Shown here one piece after another: positions 25,001 through 33,281 of a DNA stretch of 64,000 nt. The position numbers were made by a program, and so were the translations under genes. The stretch comes from Macropodus opercularis (taxonomy: Eukaryota > Chordata > Actinopteri > Anabantiformes > Osphronemidae), in NCBI GenBank assembly GCA_030770545.1, contig CM061107.1, forward strand, positions 2,382,001 through 2,446,000, read 5' to 3'. The notes under the pieces are model-generated. The model had not been told where the DNA came from. It worked only from the letters and a program-made list of their open reading frames with translations, and ran no database searches. Within the stretch, counting starts at the first letter, position 1. Each line of letters opens with the position of its first letter.

Positions 25001-28000
25001 GATGAAAAAAGCCAGTTGAAGAAAGTTGAAATTGATTGATAAAAGTGCTAAAAGTTAAGTTCAAAAGCATTAAAAATCATAGTTTTAAATAATGCCATGA
25101 TGTTTGCAGAAGTTGAAGCAGTTGAAGAAAGTTGAAATAGAATGAATTCCATAGGATTGCTGAAACTGCTGAAGCAGTTAAAACATAGCTGAAGTAGCTG
25201 AACAGGAGTTGAAGAAGCTGCAAGAACAAAGTTAAAGTAGTTCTACACTCGATATTGGATTTGAAGCACAGCCCCTGACAGTGAAGGCCTGCAGCCACAA
25301 AGCAAAAAGGAGTAAAGGCTAAGTATTGGGAGTTTGTAGCTTGCTGAAACTGTATAGAGCACACATTGATAAATTTTGTACAACACATGGCCAAGGTGGA
25401 TTTGAACCCACAATCCCCAGAGTAAAGTGTAGCACCTTAACCACTGAGCCATTGAACCACGCAATGATAATGGAGGTGCAGGACGTTGACGTTTCAGAAA
25501 TAGTGAGCAGCTGCATAACTGCTTCAGCTGCAATGTGGCAGAGAAGAGGAACTGCATACAGCTGTAAATACAAAAAGCTCAATATTTCAAAAAGTATAAA
25601 AGATATCAAAACGCCAAATGGAAGCTCACTTACCCTTGAAAAGCTGCACATTTTGATATTTGAACGGTTTCTGTAGGTCAAAGCGTGCGGGAGAAGATAG
25701 GTGCCGACGGATGGCTCAAGAGAATATCAACGTTAACACTAGAAAAAGCATTTCCATAAGAAAATGCACTGTGAATGCTGACATGCTGAATGAATTCCAT
25801 TGGATTGCTAAAACTGCTGAAGCAATTAAAACATAGCTGAATGGAGAACAATTTGTTTGAATGTTTGTAGAAGCTGAAACAAATATATTGATAAAAGTGC
25901 AGTTTAAAAGCATTAAAAATATGACTTGTAAATTCTGCCATGAGCTGGAATCGAACTCAAGATTCCCACAGCAGAGGACAATCACTTAACCATCACACTA
26001 TCGAGTAGCACACAGGTCATAAAGCTAGAGGACCATAGGAGAAGTAAAGAGTAAAAGTAAAAAGAAGTAAAACTGCTGAAGTAGTTAAAACATAGCTGAA
26101 GTAGCTGAACAGGAGTTGAAGAAGCTGCAAGAACAAAGTTGAAGTAGTTGTACACTCTATATTGGATTTGAAGCACAGCCCCTGATAGTGAAGGCCTGCA
26201 GCCACAAAGCAAAAAGTAGTAAAGGCTAAGCATTTGGAGTTTGTAGCTTGCTGAAACTGTATAGTGCATGCATTGATGAATTTTGTACAACACATGGCCA
26301 AGGTGGATTTGAACCCACGATCCCCAGAGCAAAGTGCAGCACCTTAACCACTGAGCCACTGCACCACACAGTGATGATGGAGGTGCAGGACGTTGACTTT
26401 TCACAAATAGTTAGGAGCTGCATAATTACTGCAGCTGCAATGTGGCAGAGGAGAGGAACTGCATACAGCTGTAAATACAAAAAGCTCAATATTTCAAAAA
26501 GTATAAAAGATATCAATACGCCAAATGGAAGCACACTTCCCCTTAAAAAGCTGCACATTTTGATATTTGAACGGTTTCTGTAGGTCAAAGCGTGCGGGAG
26601 AAGATAGGTGCCGACGGATGGCTCAGGAGAATATCAACGTTAACACTAGAAAAAGCATTTCCAGAAGAAAATGCACTGTGAATGCTGACATGCTGAATGA
26701 ATTCCATTGAATTGGTTAAACTGCTGAAGCAGTTAAAACATAGCTGAAGTAGCTGAATTTGTTTGAATGTCTGTAGAAGTAGAAAGAGTTGAACAACTTG
26801 AACTTTGAATTGTAAAATATTGCTAAAAATGCTAGAGCAGTTAAGCTGAATGGAGCACAATTTGTTTGAACTTGTGAAGTTTGCCATGAGTGGGATTTGA
26901 ACCCAAGTTTCCTGCAGCAGAGGGCAGTTGCTTAACCATTACACTACTGAGTAGCATACAAGATACAAAGCTGGAGGAACATAGGAGATTAAAATAGGCA
27001 GTTGAAGAAAGTTGAAATAGCTTGAAAAGAGTGCTAAAAGTTTAGTTCAAAAGCATTATTATTACAAGAGTAGTTTAATTGTAGTGTTAAAATGTCAAAC
27101 ATCTTACTTGTACATCATGCCCTAAGCGGGATTTGAACTCGGGGTTCCCACAGTAAGGAGCATTTGTTTAAGCAGTACAGTACTGATAGGAACATGTGTA
27201 GAGCAGTTCGAGGACTGGTTTAATAGATGAGTTGCTTGCAAAGGCTTAAATGCCCTCAGTGGGGTTTGAACCGCAGTCTCTTGCGGGAGAGTCCAATTGG
27301 TCTATACCAGTTTCCATTCATTTTCAATGGGCAAAAATTTTTGAAATTAGCTTAATATTTCAAAAAGTATAAATAGTATCAATGAGCAAAATGGAAGCAC
27401 TCGAGTCCCGGAAAAGCTGAATATTTTGATAGTTGAACGGTTCCTATAGCTCAAACGGTGCGGCCGGAGTTAGATGCCGTTAAGTGTACGGAAGAACTAT
27501 AATAATAATAATAATAATAATAATAAAGATTTGAAAAACAATACTGTGAATGCCTTCAGCATTCACAGTGACTAGAAAAAAGCATTTCCAGAAGAAAATG
27601 CACTGTGAATGCTGACATGCTGAATGAATTCCATTGAATTGGTTAAACTGCTGAAGCAGTTAAAACATAGCTGAAGTAGCTGAATTTGTTTGAATGTCTG
27701 TAGAAGTAGAAAGAGTTGAACAACTTGAACTTTGAATTCTAAAATATTGCTAAAAATGCTAGAGCAGTTAAGCTGAATGGAGCACAATTTGTTTGAACTT
27801 GTGAAGTTTGCCATGAGTGGGATTTGAACCCTAGTCTCCTGGAGCAAAGGGCAGTTGCTTAACCATTACGCTACAAAGTTGCACACAAGAGTCAAAGCTG
27901 GAGGAACATAGGAGATGAAAAAAGGCAGTTGAAGAAAGTTGAAATAGCTTGAAAAAGTACTAAAAGTTTAGTTCAAACGCATTATTATTACAAGAGTAGA

Positions 28001-31000
28001 TTAATTGTAGTGTTAAAATGTCAAACATCTTACTTGTACATCATGCCCAGAGCGGGATTTGAACTCGGGGTTCCCACAGTAAGGAGCATTTGTTTAAGCA
28101 GTACAGTACTGATAGGAACATGTGTAGAGCAGTTCGAGGACTGGTTTAATAGATGAGTTGCTTGCAAAGGCTAAAATGCCCTCAGTGGGATTTGAACCGC
28201 AGTCTCTTGCGGGAGAGTCCAATTGGTCTATACCAGTTTCCATTCATTTTCAATGGGCAAAAATTTTTGAAATTAGCTTAATATTTCAAAAAGTATAAAT
28301 TGTATCAATGAGCAAAATGGAAGCACTCGAGTCCCGGAAGAGCTGAATATTTTGATAGTTGAACGGTTCCTATAGCTCAAACGGTGCGGCCGGAGTTAGA
28401 TGCCGTTAAGTGTACGGAAGAACTATAATAATAATAATAATAAAGATTTGAAAAACAATACTGTGAATGCTTTCAGCATTCACAGTGATAAAGATTAGGA
28501 AAACAATACTGTGAATGCTTTCAGCATTCACAGTGATTACAGCGAGCGACGCCCGCAAAGCAGAAACTCATCCGAGTGGAGCAGCAGTGTTGCTAATTAC
28601 AGTGTTACGCTGCGCACATACTCACTAGATGGACTGGAAACGCTGCAGACGCTGTGAGACGCACTGTGCGTCAACACTAGAGGCTAAAACCTTATTAAAA
28701 CCTTCTCTGTCCCAACTGATTCACGTTTCCTGTTGCTAACCCTGCGACAGGTGCGAACCCGCGCGGAAGGCTGCCATGAACTCACCTGAAGCCCAAACTC
28801 TTCTCGTTTATATTCAAACTACATCCAGTTGGAAAAGTTGACGAGACGCGTTTGTGTCATCGCCCCCTTTGCGATGCGGGCGAACACAGTTCCCAGGCTC
28901 GTCGCCGGTGCTGGGGAAACCAGGTAGCAGCTGGAGCGCTGGGAGCGGCCGCCAGCTTTCGCGTTAACTCTTTCCTTTCCTGGGAAGACGCGCATCCCCG
29001 ACCCAACCTGTTCGTAACCTGTTCTGCTGTGCGTAAAAGAAGACGGTGATTAGACGCGCGGTTACGCAGCCGAACGCCACAACCCCCCCAGCTGCGTTCA
29101 AAACAAGTCTCCAAGTTCACCCAGCGCGCAAAACCAAAGACGAACAAGCAGAATGTGAGATACACACCCGGTGCCAGTGAGTCCAAATCCCACAGGAACC
29201 TCGGCTGAACAAGTGTGAGAGTTTGAATCGGCTGCTTTTTCTGTGGTATTCAAGCAGCACCTCGTTTCGCCCATAGAAGTGGCGTGAAAGGGGGCGACCG
29301 GTGGCCATTCATATGCTGATGAGCTGGCACAGAGACCCTGAACGCAACCAGCGCGGAGCTCAAGTCTGGGCCTTCACTGCAAAACACGCCTTACAATCTC
29401 AAACTCAACTCCAGGGCTAAACGCGGTTGGTCTTAAGACCACGGGCACGTTTAAATCTGGGAAGGAAGCATAGTTGTGTGAAGTTTTAGTGGCACCAGAG
29501 GGATGTGTGGAATCTGATCCTTTGTCTCAGGTGATGGGGTTCAAACCTGCCACATTAGACCCAACCACTCAGCAGCTAATACAACAAAATGTTACATAGT
29601 TACCAATCAGCAGATGATGTAAACGCGAGGCTTTGATTTGTGAGGAATACTGTCACGGTTTAGTTTCTATTTTCATTATGCTGCAATTCAGGAGTTTGTC
29701 CTGAACTTTTCACACAAACTCCAGCAGATTGGAAAACGTAAATATTAAAGTGAAAGACAGATGAGAACAGTTTCTATTGGGAGGAGGTGATTAAGTCACT
29801 GAGTCATTATATGACAATAGACCGAGGTGGGGCAGACATTTAAACTGTGCTGCTGAGCTTCTTCCATCAACACAACACAGTGTTTACCATCTAGAAGAAC
29901 CTGCCGTGTTTCGATTGCTATGACTGCAGCGTTTTCTGACAGCACATCAAAGCTAGATCTGAATTTTATTACCCAACACATTGATCTTTGGCCTCTTTGT
30001 GGGATTCTGACCCACAGACTGGGCCGTTAAACAAACTTTAGCTTTAAACCTCACAAGGTAAATACGCAGTTTTGTTTGAATCAGCATTATGTGAAACTTA
30101 ATCCAACTGGACTCCAACATATGAAATGCTGAACGTTATTACCCAAACAAGCAGAAAAATCCCCTTTAAGCTGACTGACTCAGTGAAGCCTCCTTGGGTT
30201 TGGGCTGCAGCGGACGCCATTAACCTGCATTTTACTTGGAGCAACAGCGACGCCTGGTGGCCGCAGCGCCGCAATGACACATTTTCCTCATCGTGGAGGG
30301 ACATCAGTACAGAAACCTTACCTGCTCAGGGGAAAGAGCGTCTGTAGAAGATGCTGCTTCTGCAGATGGAGTCAGATTCTCCTGCAGTGATCCAGAAGAG
30401 CCACTGACGGCAACTGGACTGGGAGGATCAGGAAACGTGTCCATGTCTGTGATGTTTATCTCCGGTATGGTGTCATATACGGGTGAATTTGGGGGTAAAG
30501 GGAAATCCTTGCCATCATCAGCATCAGCAGCATCCACAGCTGCCTGTGGCTGATCTGCTTTAACATCCTGCAACAAGATTTTGGGCGGTTTTGGCCTATT
30601 CCCAACCTTTGGCACAGGATGAGGTTTTGAATACAGTTGATCGTCTTCCGTTTTCAGAGATGCCAAGGAGCCTCCTGTTGAGCGTTGAGTCTTTGTATGA
30701 TTCAGAGGTGCAAAGCCGTTGTTCTGTGCTTGTTTTGGAGTCTCCCATGGTTTTGTATCCGCTCCGTCATCACAGAAGCCAAAAGTGGAGAATCGGTATG
30801 TCTGTTTTAAAGCATCCTGAGCTGATGGAGGCATGGTTTTCCTTTGTGTCACATCAGCCTCATCCACTGCTTTAGAGGAGGCCACGCTCTTAGCTGCATC
30901 CAGCCTCTTCGTAGCAGGAGAGTCTCCAGGATGCGATGCGAGCTCCTTCACGTACTGTGCCGGCACATAGAAGGGCTTGGAGTGCAGGTCTTTGCGTACG

Positions 31001-31119
31001 TGCCACCAGTGCTCGTTAGTCTTGGAGACCAGGATGTAACTTTCGTCGGGTTTGATGGACACGATCTGGTCGTCCTTCGCTTTGTACTCGAACTCATACT
31101 CCACCAACACAAGCTCCAT
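2740..31119 (-). CDS. arhgap27: ARHGAP27, Rho GTPase-activating protein 27
   Basis: Seventeen coding exons join without a phase error into 983 codons plus TAG: 30322-31119, 8443-8913, 7562-7771, 7333-7413, 6819-6938, 6340-6426, 5609-5676, 5424-5511, 5007-5108, 4339-4437, 4152-4254, 3937-4071, 3691-3789, 3524-3601, 3263-3394, 3005-3110, 2740-2914. Domain order is SH3 (about residues 1-62), WW (305-336), WW (372-403), WW (about 490-520), PH (about 594-708) and RhoGAP (about 795-983). The arginine finger is R829 in GLYRVSGNL. The SH3 motif EHWWHVRKDLHSKPFYVPAQ favours ARHGAP27 over its paralogues ARHGAP12/15/9. The family switches off Rac/Cdc42-type GTPases and the mammalian protein binds CIN85/CD2AP in endocytosis. 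The human long form is slightly shorter (about 889 aa). The first coding intron is 21.4 kb and contains the large repeat block. Confidence 0.95.
4152..5676 (-). CDS. arhgap27: ARHGAP27 PH-domain exons
   Basis: Exons 5609-5676, 5424-5511, 5007-5108, 4339-4437 and 4152-4254. They encode LEKAGILNKTKVSENGKKVR, KNWAQTWTVLHGGVLTFHKD, VELRGAVIGWASKDKSSKKN and MEFLIQYDTESIINDWYKVL. The last contains the C-terminal PH-helix Trp. The fifth exon encodes an acidic linker ending in a basic KRR. The PH domain is expected to bind phosphoinositides and place the GAP at membranes. Confidence 0.92.
6340..7771 (-). CDS. arhgap27: ARHGAP27 exons 3-6: third WW domain and linker
   Basis: Four phase-0 exons: 7562-7771, 7333-7413, 6819-6938 and 6340-6426. 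The third WW is split by an intron: its upstream part ends the first of these exons, and the next gives WIKSADDRGQTFYYLRNGSK and the second Trp in QWSLPE. The following exons encode a linker (VENGEADGASVFKNWRHTMG; then TTSDYSSDSSSAGNSPETPQ) that is Ser/Thr rich and probably phosphorylated. Because every exon here is phase 0, any one could be skipped without a frameshift. Confidence 0.9.
8443..8913 (-). CDS. arhgap27: ARHGAP27 exon with two WW domains
   Basis: This 471-bp exon is phase 0 at both ends (acceptor CCACAG, donor GTAAGG). It encodes GENENLRSAVYVNVAQLRQS, then WW1 (GWEVHVDQDSGQEYYYHPAT, second Trp in TTWDSPF) and WW2 (DWEQLVDETSGRPYYYNAMS, second Trp in TSWEPPE). The two WW domains are joined by a proline-rich linker. 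Both signature tryptophans and the aromatic YYY patch are intact, so both should bind proline motifs. YVNV is a Grb2-type pYxN site if phosphorylated. Confidence 0.95.
9555..9635 (-). CDS. Candidate alternative first coding exon of ARHGAP27
   Basis: On the minus strand an ATG at 9635 opens 27 codons (MTAYERLSRAVGPRGLSVRN...) that run in frame to a donor CACAG then GTGAGACC after 9555. The exon ends in phase 0, exactly what the WW exon at 8913 needs. Splicing would give a short isoform without the SH3 domain. An internal alternative donor (CTCTCG then GTGAGG, also phase 0) would shorten it to 17 codons. The surrounding 9420-9720 is richer in GC and CpG than the neighbouring intron. Short ARHGAP27 isoforms lacking the N-terminus are known in mammals. 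No transcript evidence can be seen here. Confidence 0.4.
9636..14031. other. ARHGAP27 intron 1, unique part between WW exon and repeat block
   Basis: Mostly unique intronic sequence. A GC-richer patch lies at about 11260-11740, including CpGs. Open frames at 10395-10673 (plus) and 13479-13775 (minus) have no recognisable family and no codon or splice context, so I do not call genes. I see no terminal inverted repeats. Confidence 0.5.
14436..14508 (-). repeat. tRNA-like module with class II-type D arm
   Basis: The minus strand shows an A box TAGCTGAGCGG and a B box GGTTCAAACCCC in tRNA spacing. The D-arm sequence resembles tRNA-Leu/Ser. The acceptor ends do not pair over seven bases and the anticodon stem is poor, so this is a tRNA-derived relic, not a working tRNA gene. 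Its sister copy is at 16395-16469. Confidence 0.6.
14578..14652 (-). repeat. tRNA-Arg-like module
   Basis: The minus strand reads TGGCCTAGTGGATAGTGCGG (A-box region), an anticodon-loop-like CTACGGA and a B box GGTTCAATCCCC. This resembles tRNA-Arg, whose loop is also CTACGGA. Stem pairing is incomplete. Its sister copy at 16537-16610 has a loop changed to CTCCGGA. Confidence 0.6.
15838..15904 (-). repeat. tRNA-Gln/Glu-like module, type A (one of about ten copies)
   Basis: The minus strand gives A box TAGTGTAATGGTTAAGCA, a CTGC/GCAG anticodon-like stem and B box GGGTTCAAATCCCAC. Copies of this type start near 15838, 17939, 19163, 20240, 23096, 24030, 24901, 26887 and 27816, with degenerate forms near 20716, 20928 and 25945. 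The boxes match polymerase III consensus; the acceptor stem does not pair. Confidence 0.6.
16395..16469 (-). repeat. tRNA-like module with class II-type D arm (second copy)
   Basis: A box TGGCCGAGCGG and B box GGTTCGAACCCC are both near consensus for RNA polymerase III internal promoters. This is the best preserved pair of boxes in the block. The acceptor stem is still not complementary. Confidence 0.6.
16537..16610 (-). repeat. tRNA-Arg-like module (second copy)
   Basis: A box TGGCTGAGTGG and B box GGTTCAATCCCC on the minus strand. It lies about 70 bp from the preceding tRNA-like module, in the same arrangement as the 14436/14578 pair. Confidence 0.6.
18570..18640 (-). repeat. tRNA-like module, second type (A box TAGCTCACTGG)
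   Basis: The minus strand reads TAGCTCACTGGTTAAGGTGC, then GGGTTCAAATCCACC. Related copies lie near 19655, 25394 and 26303. Each has a weaker tRNA-like companion about 140 bp away (near 18433, 19515, 25255, 26158) in which the B box is altered to GCTTCAAATCC. Confidence 0.55.
21020..21400 (-). repeat. Direct duplication, first copy (about 380 bp)
   Basis: It contains GATTGGTGGGCCAACAATTA and GGTCATTTCCTGTCACAGCA and is repeated at about 22037-22416, an offset near 1017 bp, with few differences. It lacks tRNA-like boxes and is not shared with other units, so it looks like a segment carried by one element and duplicated with it. Confidence 0.7.
22037..22416 (-). repeat. Direct duplication, second copy
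   Basis: Near-identical to 21020-21400, including the run CATCAAACGTTTACATCTMA (M is C or A between copies) and the AATGCAATTGTTAG end. Confidence 0.7.
23335..23525 (-). repeat. Pair of tRNA-like modules, types B and C
   Basis: The type B element (B box GAGTTCAAATCCCGC, near 23338) and type C element (B box CGGTTCAAATCCCAC, near 23473) sit about 130 bp apart. The pair recurs near 24275/24408, 27125/27256 and 28049/28180; type C alone recurs near 15352, 17283 and 22553. A boxes are degenerate. Confidence 0.5.
23713..23743. repeat. (ATA)n microsatellite inside a HINE-like copy
   Basis: A run of ATA triplets. Equivalent, length-variable runs lie near 15588, 17515, 22795, 24650, 27501 and 28428, always at the same place relative to the 5' terminus. 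Confidence 0.8.
26646..27570 (-). mobile_element. Complete HINE-like copy, 925 bp
   Basis: It has the same order as the copy at 22853-23786: 5' palindrome 27543-27569, (TTA)n near 27501-27525, tRNA-like modules near 27256, 27125 and 26890, a 3' stem-loop and CTAG at 26646. The loop is TTCT instead of TTAT. Confidence 0.65.
27572..28487 (-). mobile_element. Complete HINE-like copy, 916 bp
   Basis: 5' palindrome 28460-28486, TTA microsatellite near 28428-28443, tRNA-like modules near 28180, 28049 and 27818, a 3' stem-loop with six T, and CTAG at 27572. It abuts the preceding copy (ending 27570) with the single T between them. A further isolated 5' terminus (28488-28535) lies at its upstream end. 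Confidence 0.65.
28488..28535 (-). repeat. Solo 5' terminus of the HINE-like family
   Basis: A second copy of the terminal palindrome (28508-28534) and the following CCTAATCTTTA stretch, without a body. It is the outer right edge of the block; unique DNA starts at 28536. Confidence 0.65.
28536..30321. other. ARHGAP27 intron 1, upstream unique part
   Basis: Unique DNA between the repeat block and the SH3 exon. The stretch 28540-29340 is rich in GC and CpG compared with its surroundings. It holds a minus-strand donor-like GGGCTTCAG then GTGAGTTC near 28777, so an alternative promoter is possible but unproven. One isolated tRNA-like remnant lies near 29529-29581. Confidence 0.4.
29529..29581 (-). 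repeat. Isolated tRNA-like remnant
   Basis: The minus strand has TAGCTGCTGAGTGGTTGGGT and a B-box-like GGTTTGAACCCC, about 1 kb outside the repeat block. It resembles the class II-type modules. It is short and has no element termini around it. Confidence 0.35.
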
Positions 31120-31182
31120 GCTCCAGTGCACGCTCCTCCGTGGCTTCTGGGTTAACGCACACGCGCTGTTAACATCCTGGAG
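30322..31182 (-). CDS. arhgap27: ARHGAP27 exon with start codon and SH3 domain
   Basis: The exon begins at an acceptor (TTTGCAG before 31182). It has 63 bp of 5' UTR, starts at ATG 31119 (MELVLVEYEFEYKAKDDQ) and ends at donor GTAAGG after 30322 in phase 0. An upstream in-frame ATG at 31188 lies in the intron and is not used. It encodes the SH3 domain, then a Ser/Pro-rich linker with motifs such as PPNSPVYDTIPEIN that could be phosphotyrosine sites. The coding part is 266 codons. Confidence 0.92.
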
Positions 31183-31518
31183 CTGCAAATAGAGGAAATG
31201 CGAAATTATACATGAGTGGCTCCTACACAGCGGCTGGCACTGATGGGTGTTGTATGTTTGTTTTCTTGACTGTTTGTGGTCATTATGTGCGTCTTTGTTG
31301 TTGTTTTGTGTTTGTTTGTCATCCTGTGTCTCTGTGCAGTTTCTTCGGTCTCTCAGACGCTAATATGCCTGTTTATTAAGTTGCATATTTCACATTTTGA
31401 CCAAATGCAGCTTCAGATTGGAACTGGGTTTGAACGAAAAGGCTGCCGGAGGTGCGAGCCTGCGCACAGGAAGCTGCTTCCATTTCTGCAAAGCAAGAGG
31501 CAACCTGCACTTACTCAC

Positions 31519-31600
31519 CAACCACTGCTGCAGACTGAAGCTCTGCTCAGCCACAAGACAGGAAGCTTGACAAGGCTCGACACAGCGTCAGTCTGATGTC
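31519..31600 (-). other. Candidate non-coding first exon of ARHGAP27
   Basis: The SH3 exon begins at a splice acceptor, so a further 5' exon must exist upstream. A strong minus-strand donor, GGTTG then GTGAGTAAG, falls after 31519. The preceding 80 bases are free of obvious repeats. This is an inference from one splice-site match; the 5' boundary is a guess. Confidence 0.3.
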
Positions 31601-32317
31601 ACCTGGCAATCTCAGTTTGTATCAGGAGTTCTGCCACACGCTATTTACAGGTCTCTGTTGTGAACTACAGCACACATAACACACAGAAACAACAGGATGT
31701 CACAGCTGTTTAGTACACAAACGGCCCTTTTCCTTTATTGCTTAAATGGTTTTACTGCTCATGTACATACTGAAGTACATACAAGGTTTTCTTGAGTCCA
31801 TTTAAATTTCTTTTTTAAAGGAAAAGGTACGTTTCTCAGATTTGAGTGAATTAGAAGACACATCAAAGATGAACACAAACTCACCAATGAGAAAGAAAAT
31901 CACATTTCGCATTTCATATCCTCAGGCTTAAAAGTTTGTCTCCTCGAACGACTTTGTTTTTAAAAATTCCCCGTCGAAACCGTGAAGCACTTGTATCTGC
32001 TGAGCTCAAGTCTCACTGCTGCTTGCTGGTATTGCCTCTGCTTGACTGCCTCTCTTCTATTTCCTGTTCTCAGCAACCATGTGTCAAACCAAAAGAGGCG
32101 ACCGATGAGGCATCGCAGGACTGAAGCCAGAAGAAATGGGAAGTCTGAATATAACATACTTCCCAATGTGTTGACGATTTTGTTTTTATAGCACAGACTG
32201 GACTGAGGCTGGACTGGAAAGAGCAGCAGGGCGAGGACTACGACATGGCAACACCAAACAACTAAAAGCAGCAGCAGTGACAACATAGAGTAAAGTAGCA
32301 CATGACTATTCTGTGGC

Positions 32318-32320
<3 letters not shown>

Positions 32321-32367
<47 letters not shown>
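32321..32367. repeat. (AT)n(AC)n microsatellite
   Basis: About 19 AT units followed by four AC units. Confidence 0.95.
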
Positions 32368-33281
32368 GATAAATATATATAGAAGTGACAACATATTAAA
32401 TCTGTCTGTACTGGTACGACCACTGCGTTGATTTCATACTACACACATTTAGTTCTAATCAACTTTGAACTAAGGCTAAACTTAAAAACTTGTTAAATTG
32501 CATAAAACTGCAAAAAGTGACTGACGACACTTATTTAGACAGACGTAGGATTTCGCTTCCTTATCGCCGGTGAAATAATTCACTGGGTTTGTTTCACTTT
32601 GGACATTTTAATGGTAAAACCACAAGTTCCTTTTTTTGTCTATTCTGAAAAAAAAAACAACAGCAAAAAAACGAACTTGTGAGGTTGTTACCAGCATGAA
32701 TTACAAATTCTACAGTTACTATAGTACAAAGAGGGTGTTACAATCAGAAGTACAACAGTACAACAGACAAAATGGCAGTTTTGTGCAAAAAACATCAACA
32801 CTGGACACATAAGAAAATTCAGTTTAACAACAACCTGGCAGGGCGCACTGTGTAAATGTCATTTAACTGTAAAACATTATCTCTGACCACATCAACGCTT
32901 TTAAAGTTTCCTATCGGGTAATAACATTCTCTGAGCTGAACCTCTTGATCTACTTTTGCAGAGGGCCTCGCATTTTTGGACTGCAACATGAAAAGCTGTC
33001 ACTTTGGTCCATCATTACTGGATGTATTTTACATTTTGGTTTTCTGTTTGAAATATAAATAGACATTCTGTTATATAAAATAAGGCAAATCTTATTTTAA
33101 AAATATTATTTAGCCAGTGGGATCTGTTTTCCCACCACATAAAACCGCGTTATGTAGTCGTTATATCCCCAGGCTGAGCTGTGTAATCAATGGACTCGTG
33201 TGCTAGTACTATTAAAGATGTATTGTCACATTGATTTAGTTTGAAAGTGTCCATGTGCAGCTTCACCCCTCGGTATTCACT

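Larger units (their letters stand above)
14032..28535 (-). mobile_element. 14.5-kb tandem/nested block of HINE-like (Helentron-type) elements carrying tRNA-like modules
   Basis: Read on the minus strand, the block starts with CACTGTGAATGCT at 28535 and ends with CTAG at 14032. Eleven copies of the 3' terminus occur at plus positions 14032, 15601, 15991, 18919, 20003, 22853, 23788, 24660, 25739, 26646 and 27572. Each is a stem-loop GCATTTTC-TTAT-GGAAATGC (8-bp stem; the loop reads TTCT in a few copies) followed by five or six T and CTAG, and each is followed by T. The 5' terminus with its palindrome occurs six times (ending at about 17582, 22851, 23786, 27570, 28487, 28535). Between termini lie TTA microsatellites, tRNA-like modules and GAAGCAG-type spacers. 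There is no Rep/helicase coding sequence, so the elements are non-autonomous. The outer flanks, ...GTAAT and TTTACG..., fit insertion between two T residues. Family assignment is inferred from terminal structure only. Confidence 0.7.
31183..33281. other. Between ARHGAP27 and MFSD13A
   Basis: This holds the ARHGAP27 upstream region and the MFSD13A 3' UTR, both genes being on the minus strand. No coding exon is seen. Minus-strand AATAAA occurs at 31734-31739 and could end MFSD13A. A dinucleotide repeat lies at 32321-32367. Confidence 0.45.

Noticed and set aside
15549..27847. Many similar minus-strand frames of 60-140 codons, rich in Ser, Leu, Phe and Cys
   Set aside because: They are shadows of the repeat family. 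They cross the tRNA-like modules and termini, start at different points in each copy and have no recognisable domain.
14032..28535. CRISPR-like or classical satellite array
   Set aside because: The repeated modules differ in kind and spacing, the organism is a vertebrate, and the copies have transposon-type termini.
14032..28535. Simple tRNA-derived SINE cluster
   Set aside because: Copies lack poly-A or a shared short 3' tail with target-site duplications. Instead they have CTAG ends, a stem-loop and asymmetric inverted repeats.
28857..29186. 109-codon minus-strand frame in the GC-rich patch
   Set aside because: Probably chance in GC-rich DNA. A nearby donor could mark an alternative non-coding exon, but nothing supports a protein.
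31960..32394. 144-codon minus-strand frame beginning with a Tyr-Ile repeat
   Set aside because: It runs through the (AT)n microsatellite and has no similarity to a known protein.
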